Position numbers and translations under genes: made by a program. Positions 26,385 through 35,235 of a stretch of 63,553 nucleotides of DNA are shown one piece after another. Position 1 is the first letter of the stretch. Every line of letters begins with the position of its first letter. The notes under the pieces are model-generated. The model was not told the origin of the DNA. It did not search any database and saw nothing but the letters and a program-made list of their open reading frames with translations. This stretch comes from Nitrospina sp. GTDB lineage: Bacteria; Nitrospinota; Nitrospinia; Nitrospinales; VA-1. The stretch lies in NCBI GenBank assembly GCA_018653085.1, contig JABIAY010000033.1, positions 1-63,553 of the forward strand. Direction: 5' to 3'.

Positions 26385-27468
26385 TTTTCCTGCATCTGAA
26401 GGTTATCGCATGCCGGCCGAATGGGAGCCCCATGCAGGCACCTGGCTGACTTGGCCCCATGATCCAGAAACCTGGCCCAATCAGGATATGGAACAAGTCG
26501 AATCCGATTACCTTCAAATTGTAAAAGCCATCGCCAAGGGAGAGCAAACCCATATTCTGGTTCAAGATAAATCTGCGGAAGAAGCTTTGCATATTAAACT
26601 CCAATCCAATGACGTGAACATGAGTCGGGTTACTCTGTATGATATCCCTACTAATGACTCATGGATCCGGGACTACGGCCCTAATTTTCTCGTGCGGGGG
26701 AAAGAAGAGCAAAGGGAAGTGGCTATCAACGACTGGGATTTTGATTCCTGGGGGCGGAAATATAAGTGGGAGCTCGATGATCTTGTAGGTGGCATCATTA
26801 CCGAACACTTGGAATTGCCAAAATTCAAACCGGGAATTGTTTTGGAAGGCGGTGCTATAGAGGTAAACGGTCGTGGGACCTGCTTGACCACCGATTCCTG
26901 TATCCTCAATCCAAATCGCAATGGAGGGATACGCCGGGAACGTATGGAAGAGTTTTTAAAAAATTATCTAGGCACATCAAAAGTCATCTGGCTGAGTGGG
27001 GATTTGGTAGGGGACGACACCGACGGGCATATCGACAACCTGGCCCGTTTCGTGAACCCCACTACCATTGTTTGCGCTTTAGAGGAAAATGAAAGGGACG
27101 CAAACTATCTTGGGTTGAGACATAATTATGAGCGCCTGCAAGCGGCGAAAGATCAGGACGGAAACCCCTTCCAAATAATTCCACTACCCATGCCGGGTTA
27201 CGTTGGCTCCAAGGAAGAACGTCTCCCTGCCAGCTACGCAAACTTTTATATTACCAACCACGCAGTACTGGTACCCGTATACGATCACCCTGATGATGAA
27301 AAAGCTCTGGAGTTGCTAACCCATTTGTTTCCCAAGCGGGATATCATCCCTATTGCGTGCAAGACCCTCATTTGGGGACTGGGTGGCGTCCATTGCCTGA
27401 CCCAGCAACAACCTGATAGTCAGCCAAAAGAGCTGACCCCTGCGAAGGATAACCATGATAACCAGTGA
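26377..27468 (+). CDS. aguA: Agmatine deiminase
   Basis: 363 residues from the ATG at 26377, which overlaps the aguB stop; a TTG 42 bases earlier gives a longer N-terminus unlike the family. The start RMPAEWEPHAGTWLTWPHD is diagnostic. DTDGHIDNLARFV and the C-terminal catalytic cysteine in GGVHCLTQQQP identify the guanidine-modifying fold. It hydrolyses agmatine to N-carbamoylputrescine. Together with aguB it forms the arginine-decarboxylase-dependent route to putrescine; no arginine decarboxylase gene is seen in the window. Confidence 0.94.
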   Translation: MNNFPASEGYRMPAEWEPHAGTWLTWPHDPETWPNQDMEQVESDYLQIVKAIAKGEQTHILVQDKSAEEALHIKLQSNDVNMSRVTLYDIPTNDSWIRDYGPNFLVRGKEEQREVAINDWDFDSWGRKYKWELDDLVGGIITEHLELPKFKPGIVLEGGAIEVNGRGTCLTTDSCILNPNRNGGIRRERMEEFLKNYLGTSKVIWLSGDLVGDDTDGHIDNLARFVNPTTIVCALEENERDANYLGLRHNYERLQAAKDQDGNPFQIIPLPMPGYVGSKEERLPASYANFYITNHAVLVPVYDHPDDEKALELLTHLFPKRDIIPIACKTLIWGLGGVHCLTQQQPDSQPKELTPAKDNHDNQ

Positions 27469-28279
27469 CAGGCGATCCATCATCCTTGCCTACAACACGA
27501 TAGAACGGTTGTTGAAGGGAGATTTTTTTCACTTCTCAAAAGCAGAGGAAATTACCCAGGAAATAGCAAGCTTTGACAAAGAGTGGCCGGTGATCGGGTT
27601 GGGAACCACCAACTGGTATAAACGCAATGGCGAAGCTATCGTTGAAGGCAGTGCTGAAAAGCCCGAATTTCTCTGGGCCGACCCGGAAAGTATTCCTCCG
27701 GGAAAACTGATCAATCTGAATCACGATCACCCTGAGCATGAAGAGAATCTGAAGAGTCCGGTGATCGGTCCGGAAGACGCTCTCCCCCAATTTCCGTTCA
27801 TGGCTATCGCGTTGTGTGATCCTAAAGAACTAAAAGAGTACACCCTGTCCGCCGGAGAAAATATTCACGAATGGATAGAGAATAAATTTCCTGCTGAAAA
27901 CCTGGGTCTGGCGGCGATACACATCAGCGGGAAACTTGATGAAGTCAAATCTACCGCCGCATGCCACATACCTATCGGGGGATTGGATTTCAACGAGGGC
28001 TATTCTCTTAAAGAAAATTTTAAATTTATTGAATACAAGACAGGAAGCTGGAGCATGCAGGGACTATATGGAATCAACCCCACTATTCAGCAGGTCTTAT
28101 CCGTACCGGGGCACCCCTTGCATCTGCACGGATATGAAGTCAATAAAAAGCGGGGTGGACATATCAATCAAGCGATTTCCACATCCACAACCCGAATTAC
28201 GGTCTACCCTATCAAAGACATCAACATCCGCATCAAGGATTTAGACAAAGCTCTTGTACCCGTCAAACCCCTGCAATAG
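27455..28279 (+). CDS. Acetolactate-decarboxylase-like (BudA-fold) protein in the putrescine operon
   Basis: 274 residues; overlaps aguA by 14 bases. The C-terminal part GHPLHLHGYEVNKKRGGHI resembles the metal site of alpha-acetolactate decarboxylase: H223, H225 and H236 match the known His-x-His-(10)-His zinc ligands in spacing. The N-terminal half is also beta-rich and has TTNWYKRNGEAIVEG. True BudA enzymes act on acetolactate, and nothing here points to acetoin metabolism, so a different small-molecule substrate linked to polyamines is possible. Its stop is only 2 bases from the stop of the convergent chemoreceptor gene, with no visible terminator. Confidence 0.65.
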   Translation: MITSDRRSIILAYNTIERLLKGDFFHFSKAEEITQEIASFDKEWPVIGLGTTNWYKRNGEAIVEGSAEKPEFLWADPESIPPGKLINLNHDHPEHEENLKSPVIGPEDALPQFPFMAIALCDPKELKEYTLSAGENIHEWIENKFPAENLGLAAIHISGKLDEVKSTAACHIPIGGLDFNEGYSLKENFKFIEYKTGSWSMQGLYGINPTIQQVLSVPGHPLHLHGYEVNKKRGGHINQAISTSTTRITVYPIKDINIRIKDLDKALVPVKPLQ

Positions 28280-28281
28280 TA

Positions 28282-31200
28282 TTAGCTACCGCCAGCGGCG
28301 TCCATGCCGTTAGAAACCATGAATGAACTGTATTCCTTGTCCACCACTTTGATATGGGTATTCAACCAGTCTTTAAGGAACTCCATAAGAGCGGCATCGA
28401 TTACAGCTTCGCCCCTTTGATACTTTTCATAGAAATCCGAAACCTGAGCAACCAGTTTTTTATGTTTTTCAATATGCATTTCAGTGTCGGTGTAACCGTG
28501 CTCGGTGAACATTCGCTCCTCAAAAGCAAAATGTGTGACGGTGTATTCCACCAGAGACGTCAATACAGGCCCTAAAATCTCATCCTCATGCTTTTCCTGC
28601 ACGCCCTTATGTAATGTATTGATCAGGTTAAACAATATTTTATGCTGGTCGTCAAAAAGCTGAACGCCCGTACTGTAGCTCTCATCCCATGGGATAAAAT
28701 CCTGAGTCGTCTCCGTGTATTTAAATTTCGAGACAAGGGTGTTCATCTGATCGGCCACTTGGCTCAGCTCAGATGCCGACTTCTGTGTATCCGATGCACC
28801 TGTGCTGGCGTTTTGAGCGGCTTCGGCAACTCCTGTAATAGTGGTTGCGATTTCGCCTGTTCCTTTAGCCGCTTCGGTAACATTTCGGCCTATTTCATTG
28901 GTCGTGGCAGACTGCTCTTCAACCGCACTGGCAATGGTGCTTGAAATATCACTGATCCGGTTGATGACTTCCGAAATCTTGCCAATGGCATCCACCGCAC
29001 CCTTGGTGTCTTCCTGAATACTATTTACCTTGCCGGTGATATCCTCAGTCGCCTTGCTGGTTTGGTTGGCAAGCTCTTTAACTTCATTCGCCACAACAGC
29101 AAAACCTTTTCCCGCTTCTCCGGCCCGCGCCGCCTCAATGGTGGCATTTAAGGCTAGCAAGTTGGTTTGCTCGGCGATACCGCTGATCACCTTGACCACC
29201 TCGCCAATTTCAGTACTACTTTCCCCCAGCCGGGAAACCGTTACATTTGTTTCCTCCGCGATCTTAACGGCCTCCGCTGAAATAGTTGCCGCGTCAGTGG
29301 AGTTTTTAGCGATTTCACTGATGCTGGCACTCATCTCTTCCGAACCGGTGGCTACGGTTGAAACATTGGCACTAACCTCCTTGGACGCATCAGAAACCAC
29401 ATTGGCTTGAGACAGGGTTTCTTCCGCACTGCCTGCCATCTGCTGACTGATGGACGTTAACTGCTCAGATGATTCCGCCAGAGCCATAGCAGTTGTTGCC
29501 ATCTGGCCCATGTCCTCCCTCAGGTCAGCAAAAAACTGGAGCAGGCTTTCTCCCATGCGACCAATAGGGTCGTTCCCCCGTACTGGAATATTCTGTGTGA
29601 GGTCACCCATTCTGGCCGCTTGAACAGCCAGTAAAATATTATCGACTTTGACTTTCAAGTCAGCGGAATTAAGCTTTTCTCTCTCCTCTCCTTCCAGAGC
29701 CTTGCTGGTCTTTTTCTCCGATTCCGTTATGATAGTCCATGTGACCATGGGGCCACGATAGGTACCACTCTCATCGATAATGGCAATACAATCCAATTGC
29801 AGTACTTCCGGGCCCAAATAAATTTTTGAATGAACCGGCAGGTTCTTTGGGTCTGAAAGAATCTCGCGCTGGAGTGCCGGGTTTTTATGAAAGATATCGA
29901 TACTCTTGCCTAGCATGTCATCGACCTTTACCGGCAAATACTGCTCCAAACCCTTGAAGTTGTCGATTGATGCCTTGTTTATGTATCGCAAATTCAAATC
30001 AGTATCTGTGAACATAACATTGCTTGAGGAGCTTTCTGTGAACGCCTGTTTGAGAGAAGCCTCTTTATCCGCTTCAGCCTTTTGAACCTGAAGCTCCAGC
30101 ATGCGCCCCAGGGATTGTTTGAAGTCACCTTCGAGTCCAAAGCTGTCCCTGCTGGTATCCCCAGCTAGAATGCTTTCAGAGTGTTTGATAAAGCTTTGCA
30201 ATCCGCTCACCAACTGGTTGCACGATTGGCTCAGAATGCCCACCTCGTCATTAGAATTAACCTTCAACACACCTTGGCCCAATTGACCTTTGGAGGTTGA
30301 CTTTAAAATATTGGCAATTTCCCGGACCGGATTAATCACGACCGCCGTCAGGAAGGAAGCCAGCCCAATCAAAAGGAGCAGGGTGATAATGCTGGAAATC
30401 GTGACCGCCGAGCGAATGTCATCCTGGTTCTTCGAGGCGATGGCGGCATAAATACCTACCAGATCGTCACTCAATTTCCTGACGGTGTTGGCATTGACCA
30501 GAATACTCTGTTGCGCCTCCCGATAAGGATCTGAGTTGATAGTGGCGTTCAGAAGTTTATCGACTTGCCCGGTGAACTGTTTGAATTTTTGCTCCACTTC
30601 CACAGTTTTGCTCTGGAACTTCGCATCATCAACGGCACTGATGGTTTTGTGATTTTTCATTGCCAGATCAGCGGGATACTTTCCTCCTGATTTGACGGCA
30701 ACCAGGGTTTGTCCAAAAATGGCCTTGGCAGTGTCATATTCTTTCAATGTGGCATTGAGCTCGGCGTTTCCAACTCCTACATTTCCTGAAAATACCAAGC
30801 CATAATTGCGGATTCCCAGAATATCGCCCACTTTAAAAATTTTGCCCATCATTTTTGAATGACAACCCGCACACACTTTAACGGTGGCTATATCTGCCGT
30901 ATAAAAACCGATTTTTAGCTTTCCGTCTTGTTCGTATATCTTCTGAAAAATTTTGTCGGGGTTATTTTTCAGAAAATCATTGGCTTCCCGGTCGAGATCG
31001 GTTTTCAGGGTCTGGTTGGGATTTATAGGAGCTTCAGAAATAATATTGATGCTAAATTCCTTGCCCTTGCCAAACTTTTCGTTAACCATTCGGGTGAAGG
31101 TAGCGGGAAAGGGCACGGCAGGATGTGACTCACTAGACGGATCCATACTGATTTTAAGATTTGATTTTTTGGCAGGGCCAATAATTGTCTTGGCGAAGAC

Positions 31201-31464
31201 TCCCCGCATTTGTGTGATGTAACTGTCCAGGGAAGAGATTTGCTGTTCCAGAGTTTTAACTCGACTTTTGGCCATGGCAAATCCCAATGCAGATTTCCCC
31301 ATCGCCTGTGTCAGCATGCGTTGTCGGCCCAAGGCATTTGTGATGTCCGTATCTGCCTTCGCTTTGTCCAGAGAGCTGAAAATCGTCCAGCCTGAAACAG
31401 CCACCACCAGAAACAAGGCCGCAAAACTCCAGTAAACCTTTTGCTTCAAAGATAAATTTTTCAT
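28282..31464 (-). CDS. Methyl-accepting chemoreceptor with periplasmic haem-c site, PAS domain and C-terminal hemerythrin
   Basis: 1060 residues. Membrane helix 1 (10-30) is followed by a PilJ-like segment (GRQRMLTQAMGKSALG). A periplasmic region then carries one CAGCH haem-c motif (198-202) in a DUF3365/Tll0287-like context, and helix 2 is at about 356-378. Next come a HAMP domain, a PAS-like domain (about 475-600) and the chemoreceptor signalling hairpin (AEQTNLLALNATIEAARAGE). A hemerythrin domain ends the chain. All seven di-iron ligands are present: QH, HFxxE (two), HIEKH (two), and HIKVVD (two). Likely role: sensing redox state or oxygen on both sides of the membrane. Domain order is clear; the ligand is inferred. 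Confidence 0.88.
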   Translation of the reverse strand: MKNLSLKQKVYWSFAALFLVVAVSGWTIFSSLDKAKADTDITNALGRQRMLTQAMGKSALGFAMAKSRVKTLEQQISSLDSYITQMRGVFAKTIIGPAKKSNLKISMDPSSESHPAVPFPATFTRMVNEKFGKGKEFSINIISEAPINPNQTLKTDLDREANDFLKNNPDKIFQKIYEQDGKLKIGFYTADIATVKVCAGCHSKMMGKIFKVGDILGIRNYGLVFSGNVGVGNAELNATLKEYDTAKAIFGQTLVAVKSGGKYPADLAMKNHKTISAVDDAKFQSKTVEVEQKFKQFTGQVDKLLNATINSDPYREAQQSILVNANTVRKLSDDLVGIYAAIASKNQDDIRSAVTISSIITLLLLIGLASFLTAVVINPVREIANILKSTSKGQLGQGVLKVNSNDEVGILSQSCNQLVSGLQSFIKHSESILAGDTSRDSFGLEGDFKQSLGRMLELQVQKAEADKEASLKQAFTESSSSNVMFTDTDLNLRYINKASIDNFKGLEQYLPVKVDDMLGKSIDIFHKNPALQREILSDPKNLPVHSKIYLGPEVLQLDCIAIIDESGTYRGPMVTWTIITESEKKTSKALEGEEREKLNSADLKVKVDNILLAVQAARMGDLTQNIPVRGNDPIGRMGESLLQFFADLREDMGQMATTAMALAESSEQLTSISQQMAGSAEETLSQANVVSDASKEVSANVSTVATGSEEMSASISEIAKNSTDAATISAEAVKIAEETNVTVSRLGESSTEIGEVVKVISGIAEQTNLLALNATIEAARAGEAGKGFAVVANEVKELANQTSKATEDITGKVNSIQEDTKGAVDAIGKISEVINRISDISSTIASAVEEQSATTNEIGRNVTEAAKGTGEIATTITGVAEAAQNASTGASDTQKSASELSQVADQMNTLVSKFKYTETTQDFIPWDESYSTGVQLFDDQHKILFNLINTLHKGVQEKHEDEILGPVLTSLVEYTVTHFAFEERMFTEHGYTDTEMHIEKHKKLVAQVSDFYEKYQRGEAVIDAALMEFLKDWLNTHIKVVDKEYSSFMVSNGMDAAGGS

Positions 31465-32010
31465 CCTCTGCCCCTATGTATAAATATTTAAAAAAATATA
31501 AGAACTATAAAAATTCATAGAAAGTTATTCTGATGAGATAAAAATATTATCTGGATGTACTCCAGATTGTAGCATTTACCCATCTTCCTGTGAATAGTAG
31601 TATTTTTGAGAGGAACCCTTTCAGTCTTTGGCTTTGTTTAACGGGCCCCATCAGTACAAGGTTTGTTCCATGCAAGATACTTTGGCAGGCCAGCATATTC
31701 CATATAAGTCAATGTAAATACTATCAGAACAAGGATATTTTAGCGTAAGTAGTTGACACATAGACTCTTCAGATCACTTAAACGACAAATAAAAAAATCA
31801 GGGAGTTTATCAGGCAAGTATTTCGGGCTTCTATTTACCCCTGCATGGATTTTTCGTCAACTTCACGGGGGCCTTACCAGGAAATTTAAAGGAGACGATA
31901 AAGAACCTCCAGCAAAAACCCGGCATCAAATTTCTAAGCAGGTCCATCGGACCATTGGCTAAAGGAAAGTAACTGGATTACCAACCCTACCCCTGATTTG
32001 GAGGTTGATC
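31465..32010. other. Intergenic region between the chemoreceptor and the CBS gene
   Basis: AT-rich DNA of about 545 bases. A perfect inverted repeat ATCTGGA-TGTAC-TCCAGAT at 31549-31567, about 85 bases upstream of the chemoreceptor start, may be an operator. A frame at 31753-31962 (TTG start) has no family resemblance, and its TTGACA start is as likely a -35 box for the CBS gene. Nothing else is evident. Confidence 0.35.
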
Positions 32011-32448
32011 ATGGTTACCAAACACACCCCGCACAGGTACACAAAAGACCAAACCACCCGGACGGAAATATCCGATTATATGAGTAGCACCGTAATCAGC
32101 ATCGGGCCGGATTCCACGGTTCCAGAAACCGCCAAGCTCATGCATGAAAAAAACATAGGCTCGGTTCTTGTAAAAGATAAAGAGGATTACATCGGGATCG
32201 TGACGGAAACGGATTTAACCCGCAAGGTTCTGGGCGGAGGATTGGACCCCAAAACCACAAAAGTAACTGCTGTCATGACCGCTCAACCAATAATAACGCT
32301 GGATTGCCACCAACCGGTGACGGAGGCCAATGCAGTGATGGCGAAAAAAAAGGTTCGACATCTCCCAATCACAGAGAATGACAAAATTGTAGGAATGATT
32401 TCAGTCAAAGATCTGGTTGCTTTTTACGCAAACCCAAGATTGAGATAA
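32011..32448 (+). CDS. Paired CBS-domain protein
   Basis: 145 residues from the ATG at 32011, with GGAGG 6 bases upstream. Two CBS domains fill the chain (about 18-75 and 82-140): VPETAKLMHEKNIGSVLVKDKEDYIGIVTETDL, written in parts here as EKNIGSVLV and GIVTETDL, and KKVRHLPITENDKIVGMISVKDL. Such proteins usually bind adenine nucleotides and act as energy sensors for partners. No partner is obvious nearby. Its end faces the LapA-like gene across 12 bases. Confidence 0.88.
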   Translation: MVTKHTPHRYTKDQTTRTEISDYMSSTVISIGPDSTVPETAKLMHEKNIGSVLVKDKEDYIGIVTETDLTRKVLGGGLDPKTTKVTAVMTAQPIITLDCHQPVTEANAVMAKKKVRHLPITENDKIVGMISVKDLVAFYANPRLR

Positions 32449-32460
32449 AATAGGAGTGGA

Positions 32461-32787
32461 TCAGGAATCGATGGAAGATTCTGTCTGGGCCGGGAGTTGG
32501 GGAGTGTTTTTGAGACTTTCCAATTCCTCTTCCATGGAACAGATGGATCTATTTTGCCTGCGAATGGTGGACTTTAGTTTGAATAGATCGGAGATACCCA
32601 GAACCCAGGCGATCAAAAAACCCAGTATCAGCGGAATCATTATCACTACCATTAAAGGCAGTTCTATGGTGTGGGGCTGGAATTCAAAATCATAATAGCT
32701 GATCCCCACCGCAGTCATATTTTGCACGGCGAACGAAGCAACAACGATCAGCAGAAGGATAAATAGAATAAATTTTATGGCTGGCAT
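32461..32787 (-). CDS. LapA-domain (DUF1049-type) membrane protein
   Basis: 108 residues. Two membrane helices (about 4-22 and 43-66) are separated by a short loop containing AVQNMTAVGISYYDF, followed by a short coiled coil (about 75-95) and a polar tail. The VQN...V.....F pattern and the two-helix layout are typical of the LapA/LapB lipopolysaccharide-assembly family. It follows the acidic-tailed protein gene by 27 bases. Confidence 0.75.
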   Translation of the reverse strand: MPAIKFILFILLLIVVASFAVQNMTAVGISYYDFEFQPHTIELPLMVVIMIPLILGFLIAWVLGISDLFKLKSTIRRQNRSICSMEEELESLKNTPQLPAQTESSIDS

Positions 32788-32814
32788 GACGAAACTAAAA
32801 GCTATCTCTAAAAA

Positions 32815-33615
32815 TTACTCGTCGTCTTCTTCCTCTTCTTCATCATCTCCCTCTTCACTTGCAGAACTTTCTTCTTCAGCGGGAGCTTCTTCAGTTGGTT
32901 CTTCCTCGGCAGGCTCTTCAGCCGGTTCTTCTTCGGCAGGCGCAGGCTCTTCAGCGTGGGCCGGCTCTTCAGCGGCTACGGGTTCTTCAGTGACCGCAGG
33001 GGCCAGGACAGGAGCTTCTTCCAAACTGACAATTCCCGCAGGCATGCCCGCAGTTGTTCCCTCTCCCAACTCTGCCAACAATGCCTCAATGCCTGCTACC
33101 ACTTCGCCAGACTTCGCCTTAACATCCGGCGAGTTACCCAAAGACATTTCCTGAACGGTAACCAAAGCGCGTTTGAGTTCCATCACCGCCATCATGCGCT
33201 CATAATTACCCACCTTCATTTTCAATCCGGATATATCTTCATTGACCTTACTGAGGCCATCGTCCACATGCTTTTTCAGGGGAGCTATTTTTTCTTCAAG
33301 GTTTGTCACAGTACCGTCCATACCCACCACCCGGGTATCCAGATCACGGACAAAAAACAGGATGAAAATAATCGCCAGTGCCGCCATACCAAAACCAAGG
33401 AAGGCTACTGCCTTCAGCATATTCATTTCTTCCTGTCCCGCGTTGACCGGTTCAACGGCTTTACTGAATTCGGCTGCTTCGTTCACGTTACCCTTTGAGT
33501 CTCCCTGCGCATAATAACCGCTGGCATCCTCTTTCTCTTCACGTTTCATTTCCCCCATGCGTTCTGCAGGAGTTTGAGAGGATTCATCCTTTTTGCCTTG
33601 ATCATCCGTTGTCAT
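32815..33615 (-). CDS. Single-pass membrane protein with long acidic C-terminal tail
   Basis: 266 residues. The N-terminal ~65 residues are polar, one membrane helix lies at about 68-90, and a short coiled coil (about 98-150) follows. The last ~75 residues are Pro-Ala-Glu repeats ending EEGDDEEEEEDDE. No family recognised. The tail composition resembles that of the octahaem cytochrome c in this window. It is in one unit with the LapA-like gene. The Glu-rich repeat makes homology calls unreliable. Confidence 0.6.
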   Translation of the reverse strand: MTTDDQGKKDESSQTPAERMGEMKREEKEDASGYYAQGDSKGNVNEAAEFSKAVEPVNAGQEEMNMLKAVAFLGFGMAALAIIFILFFVRDLDTRVVGMDGTVTNLEEKIAPLKKHVDDGLSKVNEDISGLKMKVGNYERMMAVMELKRALVTVQEMSLGNSPDVKAKSGEVVAGIEALLAELGEGTTAGMPAGIVSLEEAPVLAPAVTEEPVAAEEPAHAEEPAPAEEEPAEEPAEEEPTEEAPAEEESSASEEGDDEEEEEDDE

Positions 33616-33826
33616 AATTCAACCTTTTATTAAATAAATTTTTATGCGCCAAGCCGACTTCAGCCTTCGACAGCCAATTTTCAAACAATCTAATCCCCAA
33701 CATCTAAATCATATATAATCGTTAGGGTAACCGGGAAGCCAAGGTCATTTTCATAAAAAATGCTCCGGTTTTATACAAAAAGAAGAGAAAAAAACGAAGC
33801 CTGATAGTACAAGCGGAGCCCGTATT

Positions 33827-34732
33827 TTGTCAAGAAAAATCAGGGTATATACCCTACTCATTCTAGGCCTGTTTTTAACAGGAGTTCAGACCCCACAAAG
33901 CCTTGCCAATAAGGGGCTTCTTGTTACCCCGACCATGTTGAGTGCCATCCCCGAGGGCCAGAGAATTGTCGTGGATACTCGCCCTGCCTGGAAATTTCTA
34001 TTGGGGCATATTCCCGGCGCAATCAACCTGAGTGACTGGCGAGATTTCACATATAAATCAGAAGGCGTAAAAGGATTGCTCAAAGACGATAAAACCTTCA
34101 TCGCAGGAAAATTCGCGCCACTGGGGTTTTCCCCGGAAAAATCCATCATAATCTATGGCGAACCGGATGACCCATGGAGGATGGATGGCAGGTTTTTCTG
34201 GATGTTTGAGTATTATGGATTTCAAAAAGTTTCTCTGCTGGACGGTGGGTTCGCCAGCTGGAAACAAACTGGCAGGAAAATCGAAAAAGGCCTGCAAAAT
34301 CCCATTCCGCAAGCAAAATCAGCCCTGAACAGCATGAATCTAAATTATGATGTAATTGCTGATAAATCTATGATAAATAAAGTATTTTTATCTAACGATT
34401 TTATGATTGTTGACAATAGAACCCGAAAAGAATTTGATGGTGCCACCCCCTACGGTTCCCCAAAGGGAGGGCATATTCCCAACGCCATCCATATTCATTG
34501 GCCGGAGTTTTTTCAAGCCAATGGGAACCTGAAAACACAGTCGGCTCTCAGTTCACTGTTAAGCCAGAATGGCATCCGTGCAGATCAGGAAATCATCGTT
34601 TATTGCACCGGCGGGGTTCGATCGGCTATGGCCTATTTTGTTTTCCGTTATATGGGCTTTAAAGTGAGAAACTATGATGGCTCCTGGTGGGACTGGAGTC
34701 GGTCTTCTTTTCCTGTGGAGGATAGCAGATGA
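33827..34732 (+). CDS. Exported two-domain rhodanese (sulfurtransferase)
   Basis: 301 residues. The start is a TTG at 33827; a signal peptide follows (VYTLLILGLFLTGVQTPQSLA). Two rhodanese domains are visible: the first (about 35-160) has GHIPGAINLSDW and lacks the catalytic cysteine (IIYGEPDDPW). The second (about 180-300) has GGHIPNAIHIHW and the active loop YCTGGVRSA with the persulfide cysteine. It would transfer sulfane sulfur in the periplasm. Its TGA overlaps the ATG of the downstream Rieske ferredoxin gene (ATGA), so both are made together. Confidence 0.88.
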   Translation: MSRKIRVYTLLILGLFLTGVQTPQSLANKGLLVTPTMLSAIPEGQRIVVDTRPAWKFLLGHIPGAINLSDWRDFTYKSEGVKGLLKDDKTFIAGKFAPLGFSPEKSIIIYGEPDDPWRMDGRFFWMFEYYGFQKVSLLDGGFASWKQTGRKIEKGLQNPIPQAKSALNSMNLNYDVIADKSMINKVFLSNDFMIVDNRTRKEFDGATPYGSPKGGHIPNAIHIHWPEFFQANGNLKTQSALSSLLSQNGIRADQEIIVYCTGGVRSAMAYFVFRYMGFKVRNYDGSWWDWSRSSFPVEDSR

Positions 34733-35109
34733 CAGAATTTACCGAAGTCGCTAACCTTGAGGATGTTCCACCTGGAGAGAGAAAGCGTGTTGAGGTCAAT
34801 GACGAACTCATCACCCTTTTTAATATAGACGGAGAACTGTTCGCTATTTATGACCGGTGCCCGCACAAAAAAACCGCTCCACTCGTACGCGGAACCTTAA
34901 AAGGTCTTGGGATAAAATGCCCCAATCACGGATACTGTTTCGATCTTAAAACAGGCGAATGCGACCGGGGCACAGAATGGAACACACGTACCTATCAAGT
35001 TAAAACGGACAACGGAAAAATTCTCGTATCCCCCCACCAGCGCCCTCTAGCGAGGGAAGCAAATAGTAAAGACTCTTTGAGCCGAGATAATTCTTTGCCT
35101 GCCAAATAA
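34729..35109 (+). CDS. Soluble Rieske-type [2Fe-2S] ferredoxin
   Basis: 126 residues, no signal. Iron-sulfur ligands are CPH (residues ~44-46) and CPNH (~64-67), the NirD/BphF-type pattern without the disulfide cysteines. Residues 105-126 (from RPLARE to SLPAK) are encoded inside a dispersed repeat that begins at 35043, so the native chain probably ended near SPHQ and has been extended by the repeat. It likely passes electrons to the coupled rhodanese system or an oxygenase; partner unknown. Confidence 0.85.
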   Translation: MTEFTEVANLEDVPPGERKRVEVNDELITLFNIDGELFAIYDRCPHKKTAPLVRGTLKGLGIKCPNHGYCFDLKTGECDRGTEWNTRTYQVKTDNGKILVSPHQRPLAREANSKDSLSRDNSLPAK

Positions 35110-35142
35110 AGTTATGGCCCGTTGGGTCCAGCGTCACGCTGG
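35043..35142 (-). repeat. Dispersed hairpin-flanked repeat, copy E1 (partly coding)
   Basis: Hairpin CCCTC-TAGC-GAGGG (35043-35056), reverse core GAGCCGAGATAATTC (35079-35093) followed by GCCAAATAAAG as in copy A2, then palindrome CCAGCG-TCA-CGCTGG (35128-35142). The first 67 bases are read as the end of the Rieske ferredoxin gene. Confidence 0.75.
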
Positions 35143-35235
35143 CCCCTTATCAGGGGGAAGTCTAAAGTATCGCGCTTGATGGCATTGCTTACTTGATGGG
35201 CAATGCAGTGCCGGCCCCACGCCTAGTGGTGGCTA
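35143..35235 (-). repeat. Dispersed hairpin-flanked repeat, copy E2
   Basis: Hairpin CCCCT-TATC-AGGGG (35143-35156) and box CCACGCCTAGTGG (35217-35229), followed by a second short GGCTAGTGGG whose reverse complement gives the TAG stop of the SmbP-like gene. The core is poorly conserved (GCGCTTGATGGC). Confidence 0.65.

Noticed and set aside
31753-31962. 69-residue plus-strand frame before the CBS gene
   Set aside because: TTG start that coincides with a TTGACA promoter-like hexamer, no ribosome site, no family resemblance. Kept only as a note in the intergenic entry.
32777-33154. Ser-rich plus-strand frame of 125 residues
   Set aside because: It is antisense to the Glu-rich tail of the minus-strand protein at 32815-33615; the serine run is only the complement of GAA/GAG codons.
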